DNA of 64,000 nt from Lineolata rhizophorae. Taxonomy: Eukaryota; Ascomycota; Dothideomycetes; Lineolatales; Lineolataceae. The notes beneath the pieces are model-generated. The model ran no database searches. It was not told the origin of the DNA and was given only the letters and a program-made list of their open reading frames with translations. Each line of letters starts with the position of its first letter. Within the stretch, counting starts at the first letter, position 1. Location: positions 575,474-639,473 of the forward strand of contig MU001679.1 of assembly GCA_010093515.1 (NCBI GenBank), given 5' to 3'. This document shows positions 44,517-56,788 of the stretch, piece by piece. The translations under genes were made by a program, and so were the position numbers.

Positions 44517-47500
44517 CAGGGATTAGAATTAAGAGGTAGAGATAGACATACAGAATGGGACGGAAATTATAAAAGGAATTGGGGAATGGGTGCCAAGACG
44601 CACGCAGAGGTGTGGGATGTTTCCACCTCTCTGCGTGTTTGGTGGGCACGACACCAGGAATGCAGATTCACTTTGGCGCCAGCGACAGCTTGCGCACACT
44701 GCAGCAGTCTGCACCACGGGATTGTTAGCACTGGCCTCAATGCGTCGCCGTTGAGAAGAGGGCCAAGATCTAAACGGTCGGCTGGAGAGATTCACGCCAT
44801 TTAGGCTAAGGTAGGTACCAAACATACGTGGAAACGCGACCGGGGCGCGACCGGAAAATTAGATCTTTTGTGAAGGTATTCACAGGTTCTGTTTCAAGAA
44901 GGAGCGACTGCCTGGAGCGACTTCCATAAGACCGCAGGCGGAGAATGGGGGGAAGGTGCAAGCTGGCTAGCACGAAGCAGAGGCAAGAACGAGAGTCGTT
45001 GCTCGACGAGGTAGCACGTCGCGGACCGGCCGAAAAAGAACGGACGCTGACCGAATGCAGCAGCGCGGACGGTGAAGAGAGAGGGACGTGGGGAGGAGAT
45101 TTCGGTGGTGAGCGGCGGTGGGTCCGGGGAAAGGCGGGCTCAAGACGTCGATGCCGAGTTTGGGCGGAGAAGTGAACGACGAACGGGGTCTGGGGAGAAA
45201 GGAGGGACGTCGCGGTCTCGAGCTGCGATTTGGCGAAAGAGCGCTTGCGACGACGACCGCAGTAGCAACAAACCAGCGCGACGGGAACGCGAATTGGAAG
45301 ATCTGTGGAGGAGACGCGGGTCAGACGAGGGCGAATTGGGATTCATACGCTGCACGTGAAGAAAATCAAGTAAGAGAGCAGAGCGCCACAGGCCGTCCCG
45401 GTCCTCGGGCGTTCATTTCGGAAACAGTGCGAGGCAGGCGGAAGGGAGTTGACGAACCAGAGGCGCCGGCGGGGCTAATTTCCCGCACGGCACGCCCGTT
45501 GGAGAGGAAGCCCGGTTGCGGGATGGCAGAGGGCCTGGGGGCTTCCCGGGGACTCGCCAGAGACGAAAAGATCAGCTCGCCTTGCCGCCTGCGCGGGATC
45601 TCTTGGCCAGGGGGCTGCGGGTGGTCCACGAGAGACGATATCGTGGGCGTGCAGCCCAGGCGCAGGCCGGCGGTTTCGAACGCGATGCGGGCAACTCCCC
45701 GGCCTAGCAGCCGCGCGCAGTGGCAGGGACGAGAACAGGGGTTTTCGGGCGCACGCCGGGCGAACCGTGCCTTTCTTCCTACGCTCGGTTCATCTCTTCT
45801 ATTTTTTTTTTCTTTCCAGCAAAAGAGCAAAACTCGGCCCCCGAGAGCCAGCACACGCAGCTCCTGAATATGCGGGTGCCGGCACGAGAAACTAGGTACG
45901 TTGTTGCAAGAGTGGACCTAGGGGAGTTGAGGCTCGTCGCGGGAGAACGGGAAGAGTGATGCCGCGAGTCGGCCCGCAGGCTGTGATGGGCTGGCAGCGG
46001 GACCAAGGACCCGGAGGGACGGACAATGGCTGGAAGGCGCTCATCCACTGGCGGGCGTGCACACACGGGCTTCGGGCCTGGGAAAAGGAGACGATCCCAT
46101 TCGGCGACCCCTGAGAGCATTGAGGGAAAGGCAGTTGGGCATGTTCGTGCTACGTAGGCCCAAGTTCCCTGCACCGCGCACAACAAGCAAATTCGCAGTC
46201 TGACTCGGCCGTGTCGGCCTCCTCCCGAGCAGCGTTGCACACGAGCACAGGCACCTGCAGCGGCCAGCGTCATCACACGTCGGAAAAGCATTTCATCGCC
46301 TCGAACACATCGATGATCGGCCGGTGTCTCTGCCCCTCGCGGCAAGCACGGCACGCTCCACCAGGCACCCACAGGTATGTACTACGTGGTATGTATGTAC
46401 AGCACAACGCCGCTGGCAACGGCGTTGGAGGCGGCCGGGCGGCCTTCCAGAATGCCTACTTAATGTCAGGAGGTGGTGGCCGCGCGCAGGGCCGGGCGGT
46501 TCGAGGGCCGGACGACGGTGCTGGTGGGCCCGAGAGGCGCCAGGGGCCGGTGCTAGCGCATCCGCCCTGCATCCCCCCGACACGCGGGCCAGCGCCCGGC
46601 CGTCGCAAGCGCGCCAATGACGGCGCTGCTCCCGCGCCCGCTGCACGACCGCTGCGGAGCGATCACCCCCATTTCCTCTGCCATGGGTCCGCCGGTGCGC
46701 CTGATTGGGACGGTGCCTGGCAGGGCTCCCGCCGGTACCTGGCCAGCCCCTGCCCTCTCTGGCGCTAGCGTGCGAGCCCACGATGCCCCGGCGCCCCGAC
46801 GGGCCAGAGAGGCCGTCGCGACGCCGCTGCTGCTGCTGCTTGCTTCGCCCCTCTTCCTGGCTACTGCAGGTGCTGCCGATGGTGGTCACCGACGATGGAG
46901 AGCCTCTTTCTTTTTGGTGCCTTCCTGCGGACTCCGTTTTGCTGACGCGACTCAGCATGCGGCGCACTCCGACTTCCTCTCCGTTTGCTAGCGGGGGCCA
47001 CTGCACGTTGGCGCCGTTTGTAAATGAATTAATCGATAAGTCCGAAAGTGCGCGCCCATCAAACGGTGACGGCCCGTTAGGGTTAGCTAAACCTTCTTTA
47101 CCACACGCTACGGCTCTCTGCTCCGAACCAGCAGCCATGCTTCGCGCGAGAAGTTATTCCACCCACGACCTACATATCAAAAAGAGCCTTCTTAAGCCCT
47201 ACCCGGCCAGGATAAATGGGTATCACAGTGTGTCGTGCAAGGGCTGGGAATCAGCCTTTCGCCTCGCTTCCTCACTGCTCAGGGGTACGTACCGTCACCC
47301 CCGTATTATTGCTAATTCGGGTAGCTCCGAGCCAATGCTTCGGGGCGACGAAAAAGCAACCCAAGCCAGAAAAAGTAGACATCTGATACGCGACCACTGT
47401 CGTCGCAGAGTGCCTTACGGAGACCTAAAACAGACTGGAGTGCCCTAAGACATACGGGCGATCAGTGCCGCTTACAGTAAACTTTCGAGAAGAGAGAGGG

Positions 47501-49335
47501 AACACAGCCATGGTCCGCTCCCCGAAGTAGCCGTGCCGAGAAACCAACCACTTTCAAGCGTGTTTCGCATCCGCATACGGTAAAGACGAGAAACAACCAA
47601 GCACAGGTTGCAGTAGAGATCGCCGTTGTTTTAGACATTCAAATTTATTGACTACCAGTGCCCGACAACGTCATCACATAGGAACTTGGGAACTGGAATA
47701 GATCCCAACCACTTGCGCGCCGGACGAGAGGGTCTCTGGTCCCAAGCCATCCCATTACGGAGCACCTACGTAGTATGGATGTATTACTGAAGGTTCCCTC
47801 GGGCCCTCCGCCTCGTCCGATCTTCCCACGTTGCTCCCCGGGTTGAACCTCGGAAGCACCCTCGTTGCGCAGATCAAGGGATGCATGTCGCCTTTACCTT
47901 TGGGGCCCAGGCCCAATTTAGTTGCACGGCTAAGGAACCAACCTAGACCCAGTACCATATCGCGATGTGTGCGCAACAACTGCCGCATGTGTGCTTTTGG
48001 CAGCCAATCAAATACCGAGCCTGTTATAGGGCGCGCCTCTAATTTCACGCGCGCATGAAGCTTTCTCGCACAACAAATTTGCCTCCGGTGTACAGAATAT
48101 GAGGTACGGAACAATCTGGGAGCTGGATTCCCGCTGAAATCTGGACATCCGTGGGGTTGCTTTGTACAACCATTGCTTTTTAATCCTGCGGCGCTGCTGA
48201 GGTTTGAGGTGACCCGTCCGCTCTGGTCTGGCTGTCTGGTCTCGGTAGCGGTCCGCAGTCGGGCGGCAGCTTCCATTGTTCTCGTGGCGCGCGGCGTCCT
48301 GTAGGCGGCACCTCCATAATTTCTCTGTCCCGCTCCCCAACCCGACGCCCCGCAGACCCGTGAACCCCGTCGGCTTAACGCGTCCACAACGCGTTCATTA
48401 TGCGCCAGTTTCGGGACGCGCCCACAGCACACGCGCTTGGGCGGCCTTGACGCGCCGCGCGTGCGATCGTCATCGAGTTCCCCAGCAGCCCTAATGCAGG
48501 TACAACGCAGGTACGTACTTACGCACTCGAGTACGAGGTTCCTCTTTAGTATAACTTTCCCACATCATACGAGCGCAGAGAGGCCTAGGTCGCCCAACGT
48601 GCTCCGTATGCCCGAGAGGGTATAGCAGTGGAGATCCGGGGTAGCGGTCATCCCAGCGGTTGGTGGGAATGCGCATGGAGGAAGTTGTGGGAGTGCCCAG
48701 CGTCGAGCATTGATCGACCGGGGCCAGCCGAGATGCCCCCCGGAGGCGAACCAGCTAGGACGCGAAAGGATCTTTCGCATATGCAAGAGGTACCAAAATT
48801 TTCTCGAAAGTGGGGCGCTTTCCCAGACCGACCGGGGACGCCATCATTCCTCATGCTCACTCACTCGGTTCTTGGAACGACGTGGCTGGAGTGCCCGGGC
48901 TGAACTTTGGATTGGATGGATCAGACCGGCGGGCTCAATGTCCTCAATAGAGGAATGACGTGACCGCTAGAGATCCTACAGAAAAAGCACGACCTGGGGC
49001 CGGGTCAGATTTCATGGTCATAGATGAACTACTCCGCAAGACGGGAATCGAATGCGGGTGGCAATCGTGGGGGCAGTCTTGCGACCCTGCTGCAAGGATT
49101 GATTGGTTTCCGGACGCCCTCTAATTTTATACGCGGGCCGAATTACTTCTATTTCAGATCAACGACCTTAGCCAATCTACCTAAGAGCTCAAAAAGCATG
49201 AAGACACCGTGCATGTAATAGTGGCTTCCAGAACAAAAGCAATTTATTTCGTAAGAAACTGTAGAACGCCGGTAGCTGAACGCAAAGCGCTGTACGATGA
49301 TTGGACACAGTCGGAGATCAAACACTTATAGACCA
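44517..49335. other. Gene-poor, GC-rich interval
   Basis: About 4.8 kb with no convincing gene. From about 44940 to 47000 the DNA is GC-rich and several frames of 160-280 codons are open on both strands at once (for example 45118-45867 plus, 45366-45854 minus, 46293-47138 minus). The translations are Arg/Gly/Pro-rich without domain or Kozak support. A T-rich stretch ending TTTCTTTCCAG at about 45805-45820 (+) resembles a splice acceptor. Part of the block is probably a long promoter or leader of the minus-strand gene at 40608-44516. From 47000 to 49335 there are only short frames. Confidence 0.45.
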
Positions 49336-51176
49336 CTAAAGCTCGTCCTTACTCCGGTCCAGATTCCCTTTGGGATCCGACCCGCATACGGCGGGCGTGC
49401 CGACCTCCATCCTATACACGCATTTCTCCTCCTCGGTAATTTTCCAAATCTCATCCTTCTCCGCGCAAGCCAGGATGACTGTTGTGCTTCGGTTTGGCCC
49501 GTTCCAGCAGTGCTGCCCGTTCTCCATCTTGAGAGCGTAACGTTTCCCGCTGCCGAGACCTCTTCCGTCGGCAGGCAGATCTTCGTCCACAGTGACGGTC
49601 TCAATCCTTGCGAACTTGCCCATGTTTGTCTGCGCGCCGCCCTTCTTAGGCTTCTGAGTTGCCTTCTCCATCCAGCAGAGCTCGTAGGTGTACTCTCCGG
49701 AGTCCTGGGAGAGACACTGGCCTTTGATGGCACGAAACACACCGTCTGGACCATAGTCTTTGTCCAAATCTTCTTGGTGCCCCTTAAGTTCCTTACGAAT
49801 CTTTTCAAGGTCTTTCTCGGCTGCTTTGAGCTGGGTCTTCGCATCTTTTACAGCCTGAGATTCACCAGCGCCGGAGCTGTTGTCGGCTAGAATACCATTT
49901 TCCATGAGCATAAGACGAAGGTCGCGAAGCTTTTGGTCTACCCATTGACGTATGGGGGCTGGGAGGTAGTTTTCAATCTGGTACACTGCCGAGAGTTAGA
50001 ATAAATAGGACGGCAAGTAGAATAACATCTCGACTCACAAACGTCGATGTCATCTTCAGAAGAAGTTTCTTCCCATTCCGCCCATTTGATTCCATTTTCT
50101 TCATCAGACTTGAGCATTTCCGCCAAGTCGCGATCGTGAGCAGCATCTTCAGCCGGACCTTTCTCTCGTGCAGCGTAATCTTCCCAGCTTCTCACGGCCC
50201 TCTTGACACCTTCATCATTGAAGTTGGGGTTGTACTCCTCCTTGAACTTGGACAGAACGTCCTCTAATTCCTTGACTCGTTCCTTCCACAAATCGCGCTC
50301 CCCGCGGACCCGCTGCAAATTGTCCTTCAGCTCGCCCATGCGCTCCTTTGCCAGCCCAGCCAATACGGACCATTTCCCACCCTTTTTCTCACCGGGCGAC
50401 CTGACCATCTTGCCCCTTTCCCGCCGTTCCGTCTCCCTCAACTCCTTCTCCAAGCTAGACACGCTCATTTCCGCGCCCTCGATCTGCGTTTTCAACGTCT
50501 CAATCCGATCCTCAACTTCCTTCTTAACGCGGCCGGCCTCGTCAACCAACTCCTTCCGCTTCTGCCTCGCCGCGCCCAGCGCCTTCTGCCGCAGCTCGTC
50601 CTGGCGCCGCCATTCCTTGCCAATCTCACCGCAGCGGTCTGGGCACTTAATGCCGCCGACGCCGCCCCACTCGTCGCTGCCGTCACAGCACGCCTCGTAG
50701 TCGCACACGCCGTCGTTGACCGCCGTGAAGGGCACGTAGCCCGGCCGATGGCCCTTGTTCTTGCAGTAGAAACCCGGTAGGGCTGCTGTCGCGTTCACGC
50801 CATCGGTCCCGGTTCCGTAGGGCGTTGCTGGCGATAGCCGTGAGATGTGGCCGCAGGCGGCGGTGCCGGGCTCGTCGGAGCCGTCAGGGCAGTCGCAGTA
50901 GTCGTCGTTTATACGGGAGGCGTCGATTTGGATGGAGGGGTTGAATATGCAAGGGAAGGGCTCGGGGGAAGATTTGTAGAATTTCGCAACTGTGATTATG
51001 GGTAACCATGGAGAGCTCTGGAGTCAGCGACAGCTACGGAGCTGAACTTTGATGTTAATTGATAAGCACATACATTCGGGACCGATTCCTCGGGGCCTGG
51101 CAGAGTCCGAAGCTGCAATTGCTAGCGGCACGCTCGAGCCGAGGACGAGGAGCGCATCCAATGCTAATCTCCTCAT
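49336..51176 (-). CDS. Glucosidase II regulatory (beta) subunit
   Basis: Non-catalytic subunit of ER glucosidase II, which trims glucose from N-glycans; the beta chain retains the enzyme in the ER and recognises mannose. Exons on the minus strand are 51176-51074, 50989-50039 and 49985-49336, 567 aa. Introns are 84 nt (GTATGT...TCACAG) and 53 nt (GTGAGT...TTCTAAC...GGCAG). The signal peptide is about 1-22 (LALDALLVLGSSVPLAIAA). RGIGPEFAKFYK leads into two LDL-receptor-A-like cysteine repeats ending DDYCDCPDGSDEPG and DGVCDYEACCDGSDEWGG. A long coiled coil with acidic stretches follows, then the C-terminal mannose-6-phosphate-receptor homology domain (YELCWMEKATQKPKKGG, GQHCWNGPNRSTTV). The protein ends KDEL, an ER-retrieval signal. 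Confidence 0.96.
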
Positions 51177-52000
51177 TGTTGTTGGGTGGTGGGTTAGGCG
51201 ATTCCGACGCCAGAGTGTCACTAAGTAGAGCTGCTGACGGCTAAAAGGACGAATCGCCGGGGTGTTTGCGCTGCATGCAAACTGCGCTTTTGGTCTTATT
51301 AGGCGGCTGTAACGGTAATATTCGAGCCGACTCGACGCAGCACCGAGACCTCTTCAACAGCGAGAACGAAAGCTCGAGAGCACGGTCTTGATGAACCAGT
51401 CATCCTTTAATTGGACGGTCCCTTTTTTTTTTTCTTCTTTGCGCATTTTACCACGATAATGGGCTAGCACATTGACAATTCTAGTGGACATAGGCATTCG
51501 TCACTACCACGTAGACCTAGCTTTGCGGCTACCAAGGTAGTACTTTTCAGATAAGTAACTTGAGATAATGCCTACGGTGATGCCACCAAATACCTATTTT
51601 CTATTATAGAGATTCAAATTGAATCACTGTCTACTTGTAAAAGTAATGGTAAGTCCCGGCTGATCAGGTCCTTTCCTGGACGAATAGTCCAAGACGCGGT
51701 GCGAGGCAATATAGCGCCTTGACCACTACAGATATGGGTAGGAACTTAGGTAGGCATTAGGTCCTTCCAATTGCAAGGACCACACAGAGCAGTACGTAGT
51801 AGGAAGCTACTCTCTGCTAATCAATTGACTAGACAACGGTAAACAGATTGACGCATACCTCCACAGATGTTTCTTTCATTGTCTCCTACAACATTCTTTG
51901 GCATTCCGACAAAATTAGCCCTCCGCTCTTTGTCTTTTGTTACTCCTCCTGTCCCCACCTTCTGTGAAGTCCCTATCCGAAAGGACTTCGCCCTCGCCTG
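51177..52000. other. Intergenic, head-to-head promoters
   Basis: The glucosidase II beta gene and the plus-strand gene at 52001 face away from each other across 824 bp. The interval contains T/C tracts (51418-51440) and TTAGGTAGG / TACGTAGTAGG motifs near 51748 and 51792. No gene recognised. Confidence 0.5.
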
Positions 52001-53911
52001 ATGGGCATCTCGTCTTCTAGCCCCAAACCAACGCCCCCGCTATCCTCTATGCCATCACCACGTCCCGGATCACGTAGCCCTAAACCAGAGGGCCCTAAAC
52101 CAGAGGGCCTTGGGCCATCTAGCCCGCACCTCCGTACTCCCGACTCACATGGCCCGACTTCTCCATTAATCGACTTTCAGTACCCTCATCGACTCATGGT
52201 GCCTAAGCGACCGATCCTAAAGCGCGGCTCAGGTAGTTGGGGAAGCGAGTCAAGCACTTCTCCCGAGCGACTAAGCGGACGTTCAACACTGCCTCCTCCT
52301 ATCGGTTTGCCACGACCGGCTTCTTCGACGGGGATAAACAGGACCGTCTCATGGGACATTCCTAAGCGGGAATCCTGGACGTCGAAGTCGGACAGCGAGT
52401 TAAACGAGCTCCAAGGACGTACCCCTGAGTTTGTGTCGCAAAAACACGAGGATACTGCTACTAAGGATGTTCCACGGCTGATCGTCCCGACCGACGGCGA
52501 ATCACCAACTTCTTCTAGTTCGAGGTCAGCTTTAGAAATAGCTACCGCGAACATGGCGTCCGTATCCAAGGACACTAACACTAGTGCTCGCGCACAACAT
52601 GAGCCTATGTTCACAGTGCATCATTTCTCACCAAGCGTACCGTTACCGAGTCCAGCGGAGTTCTCTGAAGCCCACGCTTTGTCGGAAGGCAGTATACAGC
52701 ACAATAGCCCAGATCATGCAGGTGCCAAAATGCCGATGGCGCCTTTGGGGTTGTGGAATTCTAGAGGCCCCCTTAGATATGCCTCAGAAAACGGTCGTCA
52801 ACCTCCGAGAGTTCGTTTGAGCCTCGACAAAGGCGTGCGAAAGAGTAGTTTGGCAGAACCAGCCACGACGCGGAGCGACGTTCGAGTCGTCTCACTCACT
52901 CCGGGACTGCATGACATTAGCGTCGGCAGCGGCGCCACCGAGGTTGCACAGGCTCGGCCTCCAAAGCTTTCAATCGTTCAGCTCATCGAATCCGAAAATA
53001 GTGCCTATGAGATCCTCTGGGAAGGCACGGAAAGTGGTTCATCGGCCGGTTCCGGCCGAGAGAGTACATCGTGGTGCGGCTGCGAGAACGGAAATCATGA
53101 ATGCTTCATGTTGTCCAATCCCTTGGCACAGCGTCCCCATGGCCTAGAAGCCATAAACGCCAAACTCTCAGAGTGGTCCTGGGAAAATCAGCAAGAGCCA
53201 GTACGAAGAGAGCCTCAATTTGGACATGGCCGCCCTGACGAGGACGTGCAGCACCATCACCACGACTTGCCTAAATTCAGTACTGCTACTAAAGATGGCC
53301 GCCTGATTTACAGCAACAATGACCCTATATTGATTGCTCCAGCCAATACCCAACAACACTCAGCTATTAACACTAAAGAGCACTCTCGTCAGACCAGCCA
53401 GCATGTCTCATTCGGGCCTACCCGTGAAAATAGTCCCCCAGCAAGTCTAGTGGGAACCTCGTCTAATGATCCTTCCGATCAGGCCAGAGAGGCCGAAGAC
53501 GCACTAGGCGAACTTCGGCGACCTTCCCGTGGAAAGAACAAAGTTTCCGACCCTAGTGACCACAGAGGAGAGCGTTTCGGCACCGCCATAGGTGCAAGTT
53601 CTGGTAGACGACGCATGTCCCGCGCTCCTTCCAACACTGCTAGTGATGCATGGTCCTTCCTCGGGCATCGAGATTCGCTGGCGCTCGCTCACGAGCGCAT
53701 CATGAAGGTGAACAATGAACACCAGCCTATCATCACGCCGCGGAAAGACTCGGTCAGCATAGCGAAGTCGAAGAAGATGAAAAAGACACACCCTCGAAAG
53801 AAGTCATCAACTCGGCGTAGTGATGCGGCGAAGACATTCAAGCTTCAGGGTTCTATGAAAAATTCCAGTAAGACGACAGCCAGCCAGGATGAGTCATTGT
53901 CTAGTACCTAA
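52001..53911 (+). CDS. Unknown disordered Ser/Pro-rich protein with N-myristoylation-like start (636 aa)
   Basis: A single-exon gene. The N-terminus MGISSSSPK has Gly2 and Ser6, matching the N-myristoylation consensus. It is followed by a short perfect duplication (PKPEGPKPEG, from a repeated 15-bp unit near 52080-52110). PHRLMVPKRPILKRG and TGINRTVSWDIPKRESW are the more sequence-specific stretches near the N-terminus. The middle contains a His-rich patch (DVQHHHHDLPKF). The C-terminus is strongly basic (SIAKSKKMKKTHPRKKSSTR), a possible nuclear or membrane-phosphate-binding signal. There is no transmembrane helix or known domain. The length of open frame with almost no antisense equivalent supports coding. 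Membrane attachment is inference. Confidence 0.75.
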   Translation: MGISSSSPKPTPPLSSMPSPRPGSRSPKPEGPKPEGLGPSSPHLRTPDSHGPTSPLIDFQYPHRLMVPKRPILKRGSGSWGSESSTSPERLSGRSTLPPPIGLPRPASSTGINRTVSWDIPKRESWTSKSDSELNELQGRTPEFVSQKHEDTATKDVPRLIVPTDGESPTSSSSRSALEIATANMASVSKDTNTSARAQHEPMFTVHHFSPSVPLPSPAEFSEAHALSEGSIQHNSPDHAGAKMPMAPLGLWNSRGPLRYASENGRQPPRVRLSLDKGVRKSSLAEPATTRSDVRVVSLTPGLHDISVGSGATEVAQARPPKLSIVQLIESENSAYEILWEGTESGSSAGSGRESTSWCGCENGNHECFMLSNPLAQRPHGLEAINAKLSEWSWENQQEPVRREPQFGHGRPDEDVQHHHHDLPKFSTATKDGRLIYSNNDPILIAPANTQQHSAINTKEHSRQTSQHVSFGPTRENSPPASLVGTSSNDPSDQAREAEDALGELRRPSRGKNKVSDPSDHRGERFGTAIGASSGRRRMSRAPSNTASDAWSFLGHRDSLALAHERIMKVNNEHQPIITPRKDSVSIAKSKKMKKTHPRKKSSTRRSDAAKTFKLQGSMKNSSKTTASQDESLSST

Positions 53912-55102
53912 AGCACCTGCGCTCCACCTTTGCACTATGGCTATCAAGTCGCACATTTCGACACACATAAGGCGCCATCCAGTGGCCAGAACAAGGCTAG
54001 TGAGGATTATCTCAACGCGGAAACGGGGCTCGAAAAGGCACTCGAACAAGCAGATGGGCATGGATGTCGATGTGCTAGCTCAGTAAAGCATTGCCTTCTT
54101 TTTCGCCGCTTGTAGCGATGCAAATACCCAAACATATCCTGGCGTCCACTTATTACGTAGTAATGGCGTATCTTTGATCGCTTATTAGTTTCCAAGTGTA
54201 CTTGGTGTGCTTGACCGTGTGCTCGCAACTGGGCACGTATCGGCGTGCCATCGTAAGCTAAAACTGAAGGAATACAGTAAGATGGGCAAACTAGCCTGTA
54301 GACCAGTCGAGCCAGCTAAGGCGTCCCGTCTCATACATACGTAGTAGTCAGGGAGGCAACGGGATATTCTACAACGGGAATTAACGCGGGGCGCAGATAG
54401 GACCTGTACGCGTGAGGAATTTGAATGGAAATACACCGTACTTAGGTAGGGTACACCCATTTAGTCCGGGGTCATGCACCAACGGAGAAAATGCGCCTTC
54501 CTTGCTGTTTCAACTTCCAAGGTCAGCTCGTATATCCACGGCGGGGGAGCCAACCGCCGCGCGTCGCCACAGCAGCGCGCCAAGACCATGTTGTAGTGGT
54601 GTCGCCGAAGCTGAAAGCCAGCACTTTCGTTGCGGATGCGGAGTTTAGGTCGCAGCCACTGCCGTGCGTTGTTGTCGGGCCTTGAGAGCAAGCGCAAGCA
54701 GGCTACCACGACAGCCCTTGGACAAGTGGTGGCCATGGCAGTGCGAGCCCCGATCGAGATGCGACCATCGCACTCGCCAAGGCCCTGGCCCCTGGGAATA
54801 TTCGCAGTGACATCCAACGCTCTCGCCCCCACAAGAGGACCAACCGTAAGCCGCCACCGCCCCGAACATTGCCGGGTGGATCGCCATGATGTCGGCCCTG
54901 GCCGCGCCGGCAATAATTGCTATCCGCCCTCCGACTGGGCCTTGGAAGCTTTATTCTAGACTTTGTCCTTCTGCTTCCCTACCCGAGTTTCTAACGCCCT
55001 CGGAGAACTTCCTTTGTGTCCCTGAAAACCCTATGAATATTATTATTCAATTTAACTTCTGTCCTCTTATCTGATTTGCGTCTCGTGCCCAACATTGTCA
55101 CC
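53912..55102. other. Intergenic between the 52001 gene and the P450
   Basis: About 1.2 kb. Frames at 54461-54959 are open on both strands over a GC-rich patch and are not supported. The last 150 bp contains AT-rich sequence (AATATTATTATTCAATTTAAC) and C/T-rich leader suited to the P450 promoter. A CTTAGGTAGGGTAC motif occurs near 54441. Confidence 0.5.
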
Positions 55103-56788
55103 ATGGCAGACGGCAGTCGCTCGCATTTTTATTTAATTCTTTTGTCTGTACTCGCTGTTTGTAGCGCCTCGTACTTTGCCTTTACTGGAATCACTACGTA
55201 CTTTCGTCGACGCCAGATCAAGAAACAGAATGGCTGCGAACCACCCCCGAGATACCCTCACGGCTTACTTGGGCTGGACTTTATACGCGCCACCCTTCGC
55301 GAAGCGGAAAGGAAGAAAATGTTGGACACGAGCCGCGCGCGTTTCGACAAGATGGGAGGGACATATAGCGCTACCTTGAGCCTCCAACCAATGATCTTCA
55401 CCCACGAGCCCGACAATATCAAGACTGTTCTGTCGATCAAATTCAAAGATTACAATTTAGGGAACAGAAAGAACTCTTTGGGGCCGCTGCTTGGAGAGGG
55501 TATCTTCACTACGAGTGGTGAACATTGGCACTCATCGCGGTCAATGATCCGACCAAATTTCGCTAGGGACCAGGTGGCCGACCTAGGTGCTTTCGAGCGA
55601 CACTTTAAGCTCATGCTTCGGAAGATCCCTAGGGACGGGTCCACCGTCAACCTCCAGGACCTCTTCTTCTTGATGACAATCGACTCTGCGACGGAGTTCC
55701 TATTTGGCGAGTCAGTCCACGCTTTGAAAGCGGATGCCTCGACGACCAACGGGTTTGCAGAGGCATTCAACCACGCTCAAAACATGGCAGCGCGGAGGAT
55801 CAGAGCGGGAAAGTTCGCGGTCTTCTTCCACGGCAAAGGGGAAACAGAAGCGATCAAGTTCTGCCACGAGTTTGTTGACCAGTTTGTCGACCAGGCCGTC
55901 GAGTATCGCCGCAAGCTTGACGAGGAAGACAAGGGAGCTGTCGATGAGAAATATGTCTTCTTGTACGAGCTTGCGAAAACAACGAAGGACAAGAAGAGGC
56001 TGCGTGACGAGCTATTCAATGTCCTTCTAGCCGGCCGCGACACCACTGCCAGCCTACTTTCCAACATGTTCTTCGAAATTGCTAAGAGGCCCGACATATG
56101 GGAGAAGCTTCAGGCTGAAGTGGCTCAGCTGAACGGCGAAATCCCCTCCTACGAGACTCTTCGGAATATGAAGTATCTCAAGTATTGCATGAACGAATGT
56201 AAGCCCGTCCTTTCTGTGCTCTGTTGTCTGCACACTATACGATTTCAATCGTTAACGCGACTTTGACCCGTAGCTCTTCGCATTCATCCTGTTGTGCCGC
56301 TAAATTCACGCCTTGCCGTTAAGGACACTGTGCTGCCACGAGGCGGTGGTGCCGACGGCAAGTCTCCGGTGTTTGTCGAGAAGGGAGCCCTTGTCTCCTA
56401 CTCGGTCTATTCCATGCACCATCGCAAGGATATCTACGGCCCCGATGCCGATGAGTTCCGGCCGGAGCGCTGGGAAGCTCTGCGTCCGTCCTGGGTACGT
56501 AATAACAACATCCATGCCGCAACAAAAGCTTTGGGAGACTTTGCTACGCATCTTAACGAAGATACGATTGACTCTAACTCATGCAAACAGGAATATTTGC
56601 CGTTCAATGGCGGTCCCCGCATTTGTCTCGGCCAGCAGTATGCCCTCACAGAAGCGGGATTCGTCACCACGCGTATTCTGCAGGAGTTCAAGGGGATTGA
56701 AAGCCGTGATCCAGGGCCTTGGGTTGAGAGCCTATCGCTGACCTTGAGCTCTCACGGTGGCACGAACGTTTCGCTGACGCCAAGGTAA
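55103..56788 (+). CDS. Cytochrome P450, CYP52-clan monooxygenase
   Basis: Heme-thiolate monooxygenase; the CYP52 clan typically omega-hydroxylates alkanes or fatty acids at the ER. Exons 55103-56198, 56274-56494 and 56591-56788, 504 aa. Introns are 75 nt (GTAAGC...CCCGTAG) and 96 nt (GTACGT...AAACAG). The start at 55103 (CACCATGGC) is the first ATG. An N-terminal membrane anchor lies at about 7-30 (FYLILLSVLAVCSASYFAF). The I-helix oxygen-binding motif is LLAGRDTTAS. The K-helix ExxR is Glu365 and Arg368, with the codons split by intron 1. DEFRPERWE is the meander motif, and the heme loop FNGGPRICLGQQ carries Cys451. All catalytic signatures are intact. No cluster of secondary-metabolism genes surrounds it, so a primary lipid role is more likely. 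Substrate is inference. Confidence 0.94.

Noticed and set aside
45118-47448. Long frames at 45118-45867 (+), 46293-47138 (-) and 46705-47448 (+) as genes
   Set aside because: They overlap each other or antisense frames in GC-rich DNA, translate to Arg/Gly/Pro-rich sequence without domains, and have poor start contexts.
47755-48432. 225-codon minus frame
   Set aside because: Opposite-strand frames are open in the same region; translation lacks any domain or sensible start.
49056-49102. tRNA-like 47-nt hairpin (GCAAGAC...GTCTTGC with a TTCGAT-like loop, minus strand)
   Set aside because: No matching T stem, D arm or anticodon arm; a 7-bp inverted repeat over this distance is expected by chance.
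55076-55102. Upstream extension of the P450 (MRLVPNIVT...)
   Set aside because: It would start at TTG; the ATG at 55103 in CACCATGGC context gives a normal P450 N-terminus.
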